64,000 nucleotides of DNA. Origin: Maniola hyperantus. Its lineage: Eukaryota; Arthropoda; Insecta; Lepidoptera; Nymphalidae. This document shows positions 1 through 12,288 of the stretch, piece by piece. A program made the position numbers and the translations under genes. The stretch is taken from NCBI RefSeq assembly GCF_902806685.2, contig NC_048545.1, forward strand, positions 9,783,852 to 9,847,851. The letters run 5' to 3'. Below the pieces are notes generated by a model. It was given only the letters and a program-made list of their open reading frames with translations, was not told the DNA's origin and did no database searches. Numbering within the stretch: the first letter of the stretch is position 1; each line of letters starts with the position of its first letter.

Positions 1-317
1 ATTTATTACACGGGCACACTGTTCTCGCACGGCTACGTTATTATTTATTTTATTTCGGCAGGTGCTTAAACGAGGAATTTATTACATCGTAAACAAAGAA
101 TGATATTACATTTTTCCAAATACATACAAGTAAGAGGAAAATCCTTGGAAAATATAGATTTAAGGTGATCGCATACAAAAGGAAGCCCTGTAAAGCCCAC
201 AGGAGGGTCAAGGGCCATCAGAGCCGCAAGAAGCGTATGCGACATATTTTTGAATATTTAAGTAGGTATTACATATTATATTCAAATAGGCAGCCACGTT
301 GCCATGTGGCCTAGTTG
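1..317. other. Non-coding left edge
   Basis: AT-rich sequence with no recognisable gene. Open frames here are short and lack splice or codon-use support. Nothing else identified. Confidence 0.4.
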
Positions 318-435
318 TGACACAGCATATCAATGGACTGGATGGGTGACCGACTTTGGCCTTTTCGTTATCTTCATGCCTCGGAGAGCATGTTAAACTT
401 TCGGTCCCGATTCCTAACATCTCGAAATCTTCTTT
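318..435 (+). repeat. SINE-like fragment with a 5S-rRNA-like block
   Basis: The stretch contains GGATGGGTGACCG at about 339-351, which matches the internal promoter region of 5S rRNA genes, followed by a block (GAGAGCATGTTAAAC, then GGTCCCGATT) that resembles a dispersed lepidopteran repeat. I read it as a decayed SINE-type fragment, not a 5S gene, because the rest of the 5S sequence is absent. The flank to about 580 is unassigned. Confidence 0.4.
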
Positions 436-716
436 TAGTAGATTTGCACGTGGAAGTATCTGGGAACCCATCCCGAGAAAACTCCTTCCTATACATGAAT
501 TATGGTAAAGGTCCGCGAGCCTAACAATGAGGAATACGATGCAAGAGAGATCGAGAGAGTAAGAAAAGTTCTTATACATTGATCCAATGTGTTAGTTAAG
601 TACCAGCCAGTGTGAGAACGCTGCTTGCAAAATTCGGCAAGGTCCTTTGTCTGAAAACTCAGTAAAGTCGTCCACCTGGCCAATGCTGGTCGTTTTTACG
701 CCGGTCCAAATGGCGT

Positions 717-863
717 ATACTATACCATATGATACTATATACTATATTATACTATACTATACTATACTATACTATACTATAATATACTATACTATACTAT
801 ACTATACTATACTATACTATACTATACTATACTATACTATACTATACTATACTATACTATACT
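717..863. repeat. TATAC pentanucleotide microsatellite
   Basis: A run of ACTAT/TATAC five-base units with few interruptions, about 147 bp. A long open frame of alternating Tyr, Ile and Leu across it is an artefact of the repeat. Confidence 0.95.
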
Positions 864-1016
864 AGACTTAAATGCATAGGCACCTTCTTCTCCTTCTTCT
901 CCTTAAGCGTTGCACTTTTGAAGGACTTGTCGTGGTCAGCAAAAACAACATAAAACCAAGAACAGCAGAAGAAAGCAGTGAACGAATTTATATTATCTAG
1001 TCTCTTGTATTGTAAG

Positions 1017-1236
1017 TAGCTTATGCTCGCGACTTTGTCCGCGTGGATTACACAAATTTCAAACCCCTATTTCACCCCCTTGAATTTTCAAAAATCCTTT
1101 CTTAACGGATGCCTACGTCATAATAGCTATCTGCATGCCAAATTTCAGCCCGCTCCGTCCAGTAGTTTGAGCTGTGCGTTGAAAGATCAGTCGGTCAGTC
1201 AGTCAGTCAGTTACCTTTTCCTTTTATATATTTAGA
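1017..1236 (-). mobile_element. Non-autonomous Helitron-like element, family A
   Basis: On the minus strand the element begins TCTAAATATATAAAAGG, has a GACT-repeat stretch, then a body with CGGGCTGAAATTTGGCATGC, and ends near GCATAAGCTA. The TC start and CTAG end flanked by A and T fit Helitron insertion. The final CTAG is slightly degraded here. No coding capacity. The same family recurs at least ten times in the window. Confidence 0.75.
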
Positions 1237-1546
1237 TTTGTAAAAAATAACCGTAATTTGCTCCTGCGTTGGACAAGTTTCCGTTATAAGTTATACAGTG
1301 TAAATCTTAATAGCAGCAAACTAAAGTTTCTAATTTATTGGTATTGATCTCTTTCCGAATACACCTACAGCGGGAGTAGTGACACAAAGTTTCAAACTTC
1401 TACAAACTCTGCTGCAAAGTTCACATTATATTAATCCTTTAGGAATATATTGAAAACTGTACGAAGGTAAAGTTTGAAATTTATACCGACCGATGTACGC
1501 TATTATAAAGTGTATGTTGTGTCTATGAACCGTGATGTATCTGGAA

Positions 1547-1677
1547 GGGCGTTTGTGCACTCATCCGTGAAATCACGGATTCCATAAAAATACGAATCGA
1601 ATGAGTACGTATTTGTATGACGGCCATTTTGAAAATTTACGGATACGAACCGAATACGGATGAGTGCACAAATGCCC
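1547..1677. mobile_element. Palindromic MITE, family P1
   Basis: Left arm GGGCGTTTGTGCACTCATCC pairs with the right arm GGATGAGTGCACAAATGCCC with one mismatch. No coding content. A related copy at 38250 is split by an LTR retrotransposon. Confidence 0.8.
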
Positions 1678-1707
1678 GATGGCTGTATTTTGTTATTAGA
1701 AAGCTAA

Positions 1708-2000
1708 CTAGCAGGCCCAATACAGAGCACGAAGTGCTCTCCTCTCAGAGTCAGAATAGTTTTGGTCATAGTCTGCCACGCTGACCCAGAGTAGATTAGC
1801 AGACTTAACACACCTTTAATAATATCACGGAGAACTGTCAGGGATGCATGGTTTCCCACGATGTTTTCCTTTACTATTAAAGCAAGTGATATTTAATTGC
1901 TTAAAACAATATAGTTCCAAAATGTTAGAGGTGCATGTCCGGGATCGAACTCCCGACCTCTCGAATAGGAGGCAAACATCTCAACCAAAATGCTGACACA
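1708..2000 (-). mobile_element. tRNA-derived SINE (Metulj-like), minus strand
   Basis: Reverse complement carries a pol III B-box-like segment (complement of GGGATCGAACTCCC near 1941-1954), then the body shared with the SINE at 27871. Diverged and without a clear target-site duplication. Possible older insertion. Confidence 0.7.
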
Positions 2001-2289
2001 AGCTTTTAATTTATAATAATTACTAGGGATTTAAAAAAAAAAACCTACGTAACATCTTTTGATTCCATAAATAACTTATGCAAATAAACACAAGGCGTTG
2101 TATTTCATGAGATGAAATCCCAACTTTATAGCTAAAGCCGAATTCAAACCGGGATAAAAGAATGATTTCAATGCGCCGCAGGTGTTCCCTTTGGTGAATA
2201 CAAATGGGCTTGTAATGAATGCTTTAATACCAGTACAAGAAATGAAAAATGAAAAGTCACGAGAATCCAATATGTATTGGTATTAATAT

Positions 2290-2440
2290 TAAACGATTGG
2301 AATAGAATAGAATAATTTTTATTCGAATAAACTTTTACAAGTGCTTTTGATTCATCAAAATACAATTTACCACTGGTTCGGAATACTGTTCCTACAGAGA
2401 AGAACCAGCAAGTAATACAGCGATTGTATAGTTGAGGGCG
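2290..2440 (-). mobile_element. LINE 3'-end-like dispersed repeat, family L
   Basis: Shares the block ACCACTGGTTCGGAATNC..GAGAAGAACCAGCAAG with copies at 4675, 14235, 44360 and 53230. In minus orientation it ends in an AT-rich tail with AATAAAAAT, which suggests the 3' end of a LINE or SINE. Class not settled. Confidence 0.5.
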
Positions 2441-5400
2441 TATGCATTTATGTATAGTCCGTACAAAATGAGTTCTCATGTGCCATTTTAACTCTATGTG
2501 TCAACAGCTGTCATATCAAAAGTACGGTTCATCTTTAACCATACGGACAGCCAGACAGATAAGTACACACATTTTCGCATTTTAATATTAAGTACTGTGG
2601 ATTTTGAAATACACATGAAATAACAGTATCAATGGAGCAATCCAATAATTAATTTGCACGCTCAATTTCAGGAAGCATTTCAATGAATAGTGTATTTCAA
2701 TGCCATATCATTGCACGTGACGTGTTCATAAATCTCTCCATAGCTTAGGGAGGCAAACTCTTTGGTTACTTGAGGACAGGTCTTTAATCTGTTGAGTAGA
2801 TTTTCAAAAAAAAAAAAAAAGTTTAAATATATTATTGTAGTTAGGGGTTTATAGAACATTCTTCAAATCCCACCCACCACCTAGTTACCCAGATCTTTAA
2901 TCATTTTTTTCTTTTAAAATCATCATCTAAATTATTATTATTAAATTTTAATGGACTAAAAAATTACTGCCAAAGTTTTTAGTAACTAACATAGCTAGTC
3001 ACGCATAACCATGCTAATGTAGAACACACATAAAGTAGGATTCCGTGGCTACGGAACCCTCGAATTGCCCGAACCGGTGAGTCAAAAAAAACTAATTTTA
3101 CGCATCGATATAAATAACAAGATAATATGGTCAAGCGAACAAAATTATTCACGGTTTAGGAACCAAATTAATCAGCGCCACCTCTTAGATAATAATGAAC
3201 GACCCGTTTGAAATCCAGACGTCACTGAGGTTGCATTAGTGCTAAAGCACCACTGAGTTGGTGCCATTTTGTTTGTTCAATGACCCTGTCCATGCAAAGT
3301 AATGTATAAGTCAATGATTTTACGTGTGTCTTTAGCCTATAGAGATATTTAAAAAAGTCAAACTACGCTTACGGAGTCGTGGGAATGAGCAAGTTATATA
3401 ATATTTATAAAATTCCATTACTGTGTCCCAGCCCAGTTTTACCAACAATATGATGGAAGCCCTACTCTCTGCCATCTTGTTTTGTTGAATAGGGTATTAA
3501 TTAATGCCCTTCAGAACGAGTGTTGGCGCTAGATCGTGTTTTAGAAATTAATTGAATAGAATCCTTAGCACACCATCTTCTGTGATTGGATATTCTCTTT
3601 AGTTATATAAGACTTTTATGATCAAACATTATTGCTCTTTTAATTAATTTTCCTGTATTCAACCGAAGTCTACTTATTTCATTCATTGTTTCAGACGTAT
3701 TTATTTCAATGAGATGTTTGTTACAGCTACTCTGCAATGCAATATTTGTGCTATAGATATTACTTTGTCCATCAAGGTTTGCAGAGAAAGATGCTTTTAT
3801 GTTTCATCCTATACTGCAGTTGTGAACGAAACTAACGGTAGTGAACAATGCACATCAACTCTACTTCAGAAGGTAAAAAATAATCTGAAGATTTGAAGGT
3901 AGGCTTCAATCGATTTGGTAATAGTAAAGAGTGATCTCTATGGTCGCTTCAGTCGATTCACATCAACATTTACGGGTGTCCCATACTCAAGAGAGATTTG
4001 GACGATGATTTAACAACGCAAATCAACGTTTGGTACTACGCGTATTATTATATTTTGAAAATAATCAATATTTTTAAAGAAACCTAACATATTTAAAATT
4101 ATTATTAAGTAAAGTTTTCCTTGAAGTCGTTAGTTTTGAAATTTTGTTGTTTTTTATCTGGCTTTTTCAAAATTTTGCCGAAATAGAAATAGGTATTTCA
4201 AGAGTCATAACTTTAAAAATGAATATAATTTCGCTATATTTATTGTTGTCGGGCTATCGTAGGAATAAATAAAAAGAGATATATCGATAAATTGGCTTAA
4301 TTTTAGATCTAAAATAAATAACAGAATAATTGGCGTAGCACGTATGAAGTGAAACCTTAACTGTAAACTCCTGTTTCGTTTTTCCGAAAGTATAAAGTTT
4401 AATGTTAACGAGAAACTCCTTGTACACGTCACAAACAACAGAACTCGCTAATTAATTAATATCGACTGGAACTTCAGTAATTAATATGAGCGTCACTAAA
4501 ACTTGACTCAGCCTTTCCCTAATAATCCAGAGGGAACAATAAGAACTTTATTTAAACGAATCTTATCGCATCATTTCTTATTGCGGTTTGAATAAATAAT
4601 CAAATACGTATCAAATATTATGATCAAATACGTAACCTTTTTTTTGAAGTCAGTTTGAAAATGTATATGATATTAATAAATAAATAAAAAAATATTTAAT
4701 TAAACTTTTACAAGTACATCTACCACTGGTTAGGAATGCCTTTCAAAAATGCAAAGTATTAATACAAGTATTAAGTAACTTTTATCCAACGTAATGGATA
4801 TTGGACATATTTTGAAAAGTTTGTGGAATATTAAAAACGTACCAAGAATACGTAGTGCCTACTCAGACTGGAAGTGACAACAATGGTGGAGCATTTCAAT
4901 AAGATTTGCATTAGAATGCGCAGGCAATGGTGCAGCGGGCTTTGTGACGGAACTGTGGAACGTGCCCTCTTCGGAAAAGTTCATGCCAAAAATAGGTACG
5001 ACTCTTTATCACGAATTTTGTTTGTGAGATAGCTCGATGGCTTAGTTCACTGGCTCGATGGCTCACAATTTCGCTAGGTAAGTACACTACACAGTGTATT
5101 TTATACGAGACAAACATAGTAGATAATTTCAATATAGTTTATCTCCTGGTTTATTAAATAATTAGTAGGTATCAATAGGGCTGGCAGACTAAAGCACTTA
5201 AGTCAAAAATCCTAACTTTTCAGGAACAACAAAAAACTAGATAAATCTTTCAAGATTTGACTGATTTATTTGTATTGATCACACACACACATTTCACATT
5301 TTTAAACACAATAATAACAGAAAGCTATTTTTGTGACTTATATCAATAAGAAAAAACTTAACTTTATGCCTATACGTAAATCTATACTAATGACTTAAGT

Positions 5401-5740
5401 GTATGAGAACATTACATTTTACGGTTTATGATTTTGAATGGCTCTTAAAACTGCTTAATGGAGTCACAAAAACAATTTTATTTTGTGACAGCGCATATCA
5501 AACGACCATGGTGTATTTAGGCCTAAGATTAGGTACCAAAATGACTTGATCCGAATTCAATTAATAAAATTGGAATTACTGGGATTGGACTTACAGCTGG
5601 AAGTGCTCAAATTCATCCGAGAACCGCAATTAATGGATAACGTCACATTGAGTTAGATTGGGCTGTTGTTAAACTGATAAGATTTCCATTAATTCGTATC
5701 TAAGCCGGAATAAATCCTGTCGTAAAATTTATTAAGGATC
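2441..5740. other. Non-coding, AT-rich
   Basis: No supported gene. Contains a short family-L repeat fragment at about 4675-4745, a piece of the GGGTTCCGT repeat near 3040-3065, and poly-A/T runs. The short open frames at 3714-3896, 4205-4438 and 4911-5132 have no recognisable domain and no neighbours that support them. Confidence 0.5.
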
Positions 5741-5870
5741 TTCATCATCATGATCAATTCACGGCACACGAATGACCTCGTATCGGACTGAAGGGCTGAG
5801 GCCATAGTCCGTCACGCTGCGCGTTGCTCAAGTGCTGATTGGCAGACTTCACACATAATTGAGATCGTAA
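5741..5870 (-). mobile_element. SINE 3' portion, minus strand
   Basis: Starts at the tail (CATCATCATGATCAA) and covers the region that reads GGCATAGTCCGTCACGCTG in other copies with changes. The tRNA-like head is missing. Confidence 0.6.
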
Positions 5871-6524
5871 TAATTACTAAAAATGTTGTATAGAAGCAGG
5901 CGTTACTTTGCGGAAGTCCATGATATGCAATGAACCAAAAACTTAATTTGCTGTAATCCGCTGAAACAGGTCGAATCTGTATGATGCAACATGCAGCATG
6001 TGAAATGCACCGCCTGCTCTCCCACTGCTAACCATGCAGGAAAAGCAGCCACTCGGCAAGCAATACGCACCACCACGCAGCACCACACGAAGCCCAAAAC
6101 ACACTCGACGCACGTTTCGCCCCGACACCGGAGCATCCTCAGGAGATGTAGACCTTACAACAACTACATCATTCATCAGGTTAATTGCATACTAAACATG
6201 TGCTTTGTGTATAATGCAATAAAACAGTACCTAACCAATTTACTTCTAGTTTGAAATAAAAAATGAATTCGTACAAATAAAATTCTTGTGGAGAAATAAG
6301 CTTGTAGAAATGATTTTTTATTTGAAATTCAAAAAGATAATAAGTACGAACGGTCGCTGACTGGAAGACTCGCATTGCAAGACACAAAATTTTCAAACTT
6401 AACGAACCTAGTTTCGTAATTTTTTAACACAAGTATTTTTTCACTAAGCGACGCTTGTAGTTGATTTTAATTTTGTTTGCATCTCGCTAGAATTTTTATA
6501 ATCCACTAGGTTACTTCGTTAAGA
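5871..6524. other. Non-coding
   Basis: No gene or clear repeat recognised. Overlapping short frames on both strands at 5903-6254 show no domain and look like chance frames. Confidence 0.4.
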
Positions 6525-6805
6525 GCCGTAATAGCCTAATGTACTTATAAGATGTCTACCGGGAAGATTCGGGAGGTCGTGGTTTCGATCTTGAGCACGC
6601 ATCTCTAACCTTTTGATTCAATTAAATATAACTTGCTTTAATGGTGATGAAAAACATCGTGATAAAACCTGCACGCCTAGGAATTCTCCACAATTTCTCA
6701 AAAGTGTGTGGAATCTGCCAATCCACACTTGACCAACGTGGTAGATTATGGAGAAAACTCTTTTTTTACATTCTGAGAGAAGACCCGTGCTCAGTAGGGA
6801 AAAAT
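6525..6805 (+). mobile_element. tRNA-derived SINE (Metulj-like), diverged
   Basis: Follows the SINE body seen at 13513 and 27871 (head near TAATAGCCTAATG, GTGGTTTCGATC, AAACATCGTGA, CCAATCCACACTTG, GAGAGAAGACCCGTGCTC). Several substitutions, so an older copy. Confidence 0.7.
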
Positions 6806-7267
6806 AAAAATTCCCATGCACCTACTTAACCTAACGTTTAAACGAATTAAAAAAAACACTCGCAGACGAAGTCGCGGGCATCAGCTGAGCTAGTAACATA
6901 CCTAATAATATAAGATTAGTAATATTCTCATCTAAATTCCATCAGACTAGTCCGACAGCGCATTCGTATTCATTGGAAAATACCAAAATACCTGACAGAT
7001 TGCTTGGGGGTTGAAATTGCTGTGCATCTTGGGCATTATGAAGCCGTCACGGAATTTTCTTATTAAGCGGAATAACTTTTCAGTAAACCGTTGTACTGCT
7101 TAACTGTTTGTTTTCACATCAATGTTATCGTAAGTTATGATTGAAATAATTTCACCGCGGGAATTTAGAAAGATCCGCTAAAGCAACTTCTGTTGAAAAT
7201 TTCAGTTTTATAGGGGTTTGGCCTGGGCGTTGAGTCAGCCAGTGAGTGAGTCAGGACTTTTCTTTTT
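6806..7267. other. Non-coding with a Helitron 3' remnant
   Basis: At about 6855-6895 the run CAGACGAAGTCGCGGGCATC is the 3' end of a Lep1-type Helitron. Nothing else recognised. Confidence 0.5.
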
Positions 7268-7350
7268 CATCATCATAATCAACAACCGATAGACGTCCGT
7301 CTCTTGTAGGGACTTCCACACGCCACGGTCTTGCGCCGCCTGAATTTTTT
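7268..7350 (-). mobile_element. RTE-type LINE 3' tail fragment
   Basis: Reverse complement ends in CCGATAGACG.. followed by a TTATGATGATGAA-type tail, as in the better preserved RTE fragment at 11190-11463. Only the last codons and the tail are present. Confidence 0.55.
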
Positions 7351-8047
7351 TTTGCCTGAAGAAATTTCAGAGAGCGTTATGGAGAATTCTCAGAGATAAT
7401 CTTAGCATTACATTGGGTACTGATTCTCAGCACGACTAAATTTTAGGGTAGGTATTCGTTGCCAATTTTTACTAATGAAAAGAACAGACACAGTTTTAAA
7501 TTTAATTTAGAGCTGGCACTACTGGCTGACTCTAGCTATCAGTTACAAGCCTGTTGTTTAAATTTTTAGCGTGCACTAAAATTTAGAGTCTTTAAATGTA
7601 AAATTCATGTTCAGTCCCATTTTAGCAATATCGAAAAGAAAAAGATGCAAATACTCTAAATTTAGTTTAGAGAAAAACAACAGAATCGGCGCCTGTGTAT
7701 GTTGAGACAGAGTTTTTTTTAAAAATCTAAATGCCTACGTTAGAAACGTTTTGTAATCGTTGTAAATGATTTTCCTAGCTTTTGCTAGCAAAATAAAGTT
7801 TTGCACGTTGATTACTTTTGGCAGGTCACGCGAGGCAGGTTTGCACTGCGGAATTGTTTTAAATGGTCTATTTTTAAGCTTTTGCTGCAATTTTGGGCTA
7901 AGTGTACATAAACTAAAACAGTCGTATATTATAATATTACAAGCTGAATCCCGGCTTCACTCGGCTGGTCTTACTTATTTTCTGTATCTTATTTTCTCTA
8001 TAACCTAACCTACCTACTGAGTTAAGCTTATGAACCTTTTAAAAATC
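7351..8047. other. Non-coding
   Basis: No gene recognised. A short frame at 7766-8008 has no domain. A degraded Helitron-like scrap (CCCGGCTTCACTCGGCTGG) is at about 7950. Confidence 0.4.
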
Positions 8048-8272
8048 TATACTATCCATACTTAATTTTATAAATACAAAAGTGTGTCTCTGTCTGACCG
8101 CTATATTTTAACGGCCCATCTGTTCAACTGAATTTGAAAAATAATAATATTAGGTATGCACTTAATAATAATAATAAATCCCGGAAACAGACATAGGCTT
8201 CTTTTTATCCCGGAAAACCCCAATGGACATTCAAAAGACCTAAGTCCACGCAGATGAAGTCACGGGCATCAT
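8048..8272 (+). mobile_element. Lep1-type Helitron, diverged
   Basis: Carries the Lep1-like order: CATACTTAATTTTATAAATA, a GTCTCTGTCTG stretch, TTTTTATCCCGGAAAA and CACGCAGATGAAGTCACGGG. An AATAAT-type expansion sits in the middle. The terminal CTAG is decayed. Confidence 0.65.
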
Positions 8273-8317
8273 CTGTGAAAACAGCATTCTATTGCCTACT
8301 TAAGAAAATCTTCAACT

Positions 8318-8395
8318 GAAACACCGTGGCGCGTGGAAAAGACTTACATATGTCCAGCCGTGGACGTCTATCGGTCGATAATGATTATGATAATG
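8318..8395 (+). mobile_element. RTE-type LINE 3' tail fragment
   Basis: GGACGTCTATCGGTCGATAA followed by an ATGATTATGATAATGAA tail, as in the RTE tail at 11463. Confidence 0.6.
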
Positions 8396-8506
8396 AATGA
8401 TATGCCAGACCTCTGCCCCCTCTAATGACAGTCTCATTCCCCAGGATTACTATATTTTGTTTATCTTGATCCCGTGACATTAATTCAAATCAATCCAATT
8501 TCTTTA

Positions 8507-8754
8507 TCTAAATATATAAAAGGAAAAGGTGACTGACTGATTGAATGACTGACTGAATGACTGACTGACTGATTGATCTATCAACGCACAGCTTAAACTC
8601 CTGGACGGATCGGGCTGAAATTTGGCATGCAGATAGCTATTATGTCGTATGCATCCGCCAAGAAAGGATTTTTAAAAATTCAACCCCTACGGGGGTGAAA
8701 TAGGGGTTTGAAATTTGTGAAGTCCACGCGGACGAAGTCGCGAGCATAAGCTAG
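8507..8754 (+). mobile_element. Helitron-like element, family A, full length
   Basis: Starts TCTAAATATATAAAAGGAAA directly after an A and ends AGCATAAGCTAG directly before a T, the A/T insertion signature of Helitrons. Contains GACTGACT repeats and the family-A body. Best preserved of the plus-strand copies, non-coding. Confidence 0.8.
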
Positions 8755-9670
8755 TTTTGTATAAATACATAGTTAACATCATCCGCTTGAATTTAGAATT
8801 TTAAAGATCCCGTTGTAATTTTTAAAAACAAATATAAGTGGTTGTCTATGTTACCTACAAAAGAAAACCTACATGCCAAAATCTTTCTAAACCCAGCAAT
8901 TTGAATTGTCCCTATCTATATATCACGTAGATATCAGTTAATTGCCCCGTACCTTAGTAACCGCTTCTTACTTATACTATACCTAATATGTAGGTACTTG
9001 GTATATTCCATTCAACACACATATACAGTACTATGAAAGTAATTAATACCGCTCACTAATTAAGACCCTGTTGAACGAATTAGTTACTACCGGAGTAGAA
9101 ATAATCACGCAAAAAAACATTTTATCACCATAATGAACGTATCAACTTGTTAAATCAAACAACCAAAGAACAAGGTAACAAACTTAACGTAAAACAAGAC
9201 GGTCAAATACGTAATCTTTATCTACTAGTGTCCTTAGAGTCATTTGCAAGAAAATTGTCTGGCCTATTGACGTATTTTCACTATAAAGTAAGGAACTCTT
9301 GAATATTGGTATTTTCAGCTCTATTTTTAACATGAGCATTTCGGCAATGAAAGTGTATTTTGTTAGTGATTCTCTGAAGTTGTTACTTATTGAATTTAAT
9401 TTAGTGTACAACGACATAGGGCTGGCTATAAAAGTCCCTTAAAAATATAAGGCATAAAAGTAATCTCTGAAAACCTTTTAGCTAAGTTATATTTAGATCA
9501 GACAACCAACCGCATTATTATTCCAAGAAAATTCCTACCATTATATTATTATGAAAATAAAAATCGGCCGAGTTGAGAACCACCTCCTTTTTGGAAGTCG
9601 CTTAATAATGGAAAAGGACCACGACTCTCAGTAATAAGGAATACGATACAGATAGATTCTTCTATAGTAC
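8755..9670. other. Non-coding
   Basis: No gene recognised. The part at about 9560-9660 (TCCTTTTTGGAAGTCG, then GGAATACGATACAG) resembles a dispersed repeat, and a related scrap lies near 530. Confidence 0.35.
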
Positions 9671-9810
9671 GCGACAGGTCGTGATGGCAATCGGGGTATG
9701 AGGCGTGGGGACGCCCCGCACACCCGTACGTCACCCGCGTTCCCCCGCAGTGGGTTAATGCAGGGGTTGTGCGGGTGTGTGGGGCGTTGCCTCACCGATC
9801 TCGACCTGTC
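9671..9810. mobile_element. GC-rich palindromic MITE, family P2
   Basis: Left arm GCGACAGGTCGTGATGGCAA and right arm ending CCGATCTCGACCTGTC are inverted copies. Markedly GC-richer than its surroundings. Related copies at 30074, 48064, 61190, 62567 and 63714, several flanked by TATA. Confidence 0.75.
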
Positions 9811-11189
9811 ATTTACTATTTCCCACACCCGTTTTGTGGTGTTACTTGCCTTAGATAGAACATCACAAAACATTATAATATAAATAATAGCCTTGCCATC
9901 GTCGGATAACTATAAGTATTAAGTAATAATTCTACGCATTGCGTTTCGTTAAAAACTTGGCAGCCTTTATTGAGGCAGAGAAAGCCGCATTCGTATAAAA
10001 CATGAGATATTTGAACAATATTTTCACACTTTTAAAAATTATTATGCTTGCGATTTATAGAAGGCAAGCCCACTAAAAACTTTGCATTCCTATTTAGCTA
10101 TATATTTATTATTATCGTTATCAAGGCTACTAGGTAGGTACTTTATGTCATCCTGACATTTTTATTGCCGCACCCATGCACCAACCCGTTCTGAGCGATT
10201 CTTCTCACCAAAGGTTTTCTGGAAAAGATTACTTTAGAAATAAGATCGCCTTTGCACTCTAATGAAGCTACCCATAGATTTCCTTTATATGATTCTCTCT
10301 CTGTGTATTTATGTGTGTGCAATATAGTATTTAAACAAACAAACAAACCAATGTGTTATGCAAGAACTATGCAATTATACCTGGTGTAATTAAAACGCTA
10401 GCAAAAACTTAGTGCTATGATTATTGTTAGGTATTACCTAAACACAAACTAATCCCAATAACCATGTCTTATACTTGTAGTTTGAGTGATTTAGTATTTT
10501 TCAAACCCGCAATGTATAGCGTGCAAACTTGAGGTCAATGGCCCGTCTACGACGTGGCATTGACTCCGCAGTACCTATCTATGCAACGTTCCTCTAACGT
10601 CAGTCAGATGTTTTATTTACAATACAAAGCAAACTTTTAAAAAATACAGGTTTTTATATTTATTTTTTTGCGTTTTTTTGTGCTATCCAGTTATCAGTAA
10701 TCATCAGTAATAATATCACCTGTCTTCGTTTTTGATAATTACTCACTGTGTATCAAACAATTTAAACAAGAAGCTTTGTAATGTATATTTAATTAGAAAG
10801 TTAAACAAAATAAAAAGGAATCTTTCCATTTTCCATACAACAGCTGAAGTGCGTTGGGTACTTCAATGTATCCACTACAGTGAAGTGGGCGAAATGCTGC
10901 ATCCACTGAAATGTTTTATTGAAAAATCTACTCATTTTTATTTTTCATACAAAGAAAAGAAAACCCTATTGACTTCAGTTAAAGCTGATTTTCATTCCGA
11001 TAAAAGAATTTGTTAGAAGCTATTTTTTGATAAAAATCAGTGTAGCTAACCTGCATACACGAGTATCCACTTCGTTATTCGACTGCGGTAATATTGAGAT
11101 ACCTAGTTGTATTTACAATAGGATGTAGATAGAAAACCTAAACATGCATTTAAAACAACTTCTTTAAAAAATGCGTAAATTATTTTAAT
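9811..11189. other. Non-coding, AT-rich
   Basis: No supported gene. The frame at 10732-11016 (94 codons) is AT-driven and has no domain that I recognise. No clear repeat. Confidence 0.4.
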
Positions 11190-11463
11190 CAAATCAGAAA
11201 TGAGGAGATCCACAGAAGAATCAGAGTAATCAGGTTGCAAAGCTGAAGTGGCAATAGGCTGAACAGGTCATAGTAAAAAACCGATAGACATGATCGCAAG
11301 CTGCTAGAATGGCGACCTCCCACTGAAAATGGCACTGTTGGCAGACCCACTTCAAGATGGACAGACGCAGCAGGGAGATGCTGAATTCAGGCGGCATATG
11401 GATCGTGGTGTGTGGAAGTCCCTACAAGAGACCTATGTCTAGCAATGGACGTCTATCGGTTAA
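11190..11463 (+). pseudogene. RTE-type LINE, C-terminal remnant
   Basis: Frame-broken remains of the C-terminus of an RTE-clade LINE protein. One frame gives AAGCTGAAGTGGCA (Lys-Leu-Lys-Trp), another gives E-W-R-P..., G-R-P-T-S-R-W-T-D, which match the conserved end of these proteins. It ends with GGACGTCTATCGG and a short TATGA tail. Stops and frameshifts make it a dead 5'-truncated copy. Confidence 0.7.
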
Positions 11464-11470
11464 CTATTAT

Positions 11471-11607
11471 GAAATTTGGCATCAGATGCCTATTATGACG
11501 TAGGCATCCGATAAGAAAGGATTTTTGAAAATTCAACCCCTAGGGGATGAAATAGGGGGTTTGACATTTGTGTAGTCCACGCGGACGAAGTCGCGAGTAT
11601 AAGCTAG
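11471..11607 (+). mobile_element. Helitron-like family A, 5'-truncated
   Basis: Begins inside the family body (GAAATTTGGCATCAG) directly at the tail of the preceding RTE fragment and ends in ATAAGCTAG before T. Confidence 0.7.
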
Positions 11608-11839
11608 TACTTAATACTTATCATATTACCGCTACGTAATCCACTAGATTCTAGTACATACTTACCTTCTTATCGTCTAACTCTTGTAGATAAGTTGGTA
11701 AGAGGAGAGAACCCCACACGTTGGAGAACAAAAGCTCTCGTCTTGCAAATAGTTGCGGGAGAGCTCAGTATTTGCTTGAGAATATTGACTCTTCGACTCT
11801 TCGCCAGGCATGGCATTAGGGTTGGCAACTATAGGTTTT
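11608..11839. other. Non-coding spacer
   Basis: No gene or repeat recognised. Confidence 0.4.
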
Positions 11840-12288
11840 TAGGGTTCCGTACCTCAAAAGGAAAAACGGAACTTATAGGATCACTTTATTGTCTGTCTGT
11901 CTGTCTGTCTGTCTATCTGTCTGTCTGTCGGTCTGTCGAGAAACCTACAGGGTACTTCCCGTTGACCTAGAATCATGAAATTTGGCAGGTAGGTAGGTCT
12001 TATAGCTGACATTCGGGGAAAAATCTGAAAACCGTGAATTTGTGGTTACATCACACAAAAAAATTAAATTGTGATCATAAACGAATAATTAGTATTTTCA
12101 ATTTTCGAAGTAAGATAACTATATCAAGTGGGATATCACATGAAAGGTCTTTACCTGTACATTCTAAACAGATTTTTATTTATTTTTATGCATCATAGTT
12201 TTTGAATTATCGTGCAAAATGTCGAAACAATACGAGTGTATTACGGAACCCTCGTTGTGCGAGCCTAACTCGCATTTGGCCGGTTTTT
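11840..12288 (+). repeat. Dispersed GGGTTCCGT repeat, full-length copy
   Basis: A 449-bp unit starting TAGGGTTCCGTACCTC, with a GTCTGTCTGT microsatellite, and ending TTGGCCGGTTTTT. The inner TACGGAACCCTCG near 12241 mirrors the start, so the unit has imperfect inverted terminal similarity. Class not certain. Other copies at 18064, 24000, 36434, 44497 and 60682. Confidence 0.7.

Noticed and set aside
330..360. 5S rRNA gene
   Set aside because: Only about 13 bases match; the rest of 5S is absent.
208..579. 123-codon frame on the minus strand
   Set aside because: It runs across a SINE-like fragment and has no recognisable domain.
717..863. 72-codon open frame of Tyr, Ile and Leu
   Set aside because: Produced by the TATAC microsatellite.
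8520..8580. GACT repeats as a CRISPR-like array
   Set aside because: They are a simple-sequence segment of family-A Helitrons with no spacers.
10732..11016. 94-codon frame
   Set aside because: AT-driven composition with no domain or neighbouring exon.
11695..11970. 91-codon frame with Cys-Leu-Ser repeats
   Set aside because: Runs through the GTCT microsatellite of the GGGTTCCGT repeat.
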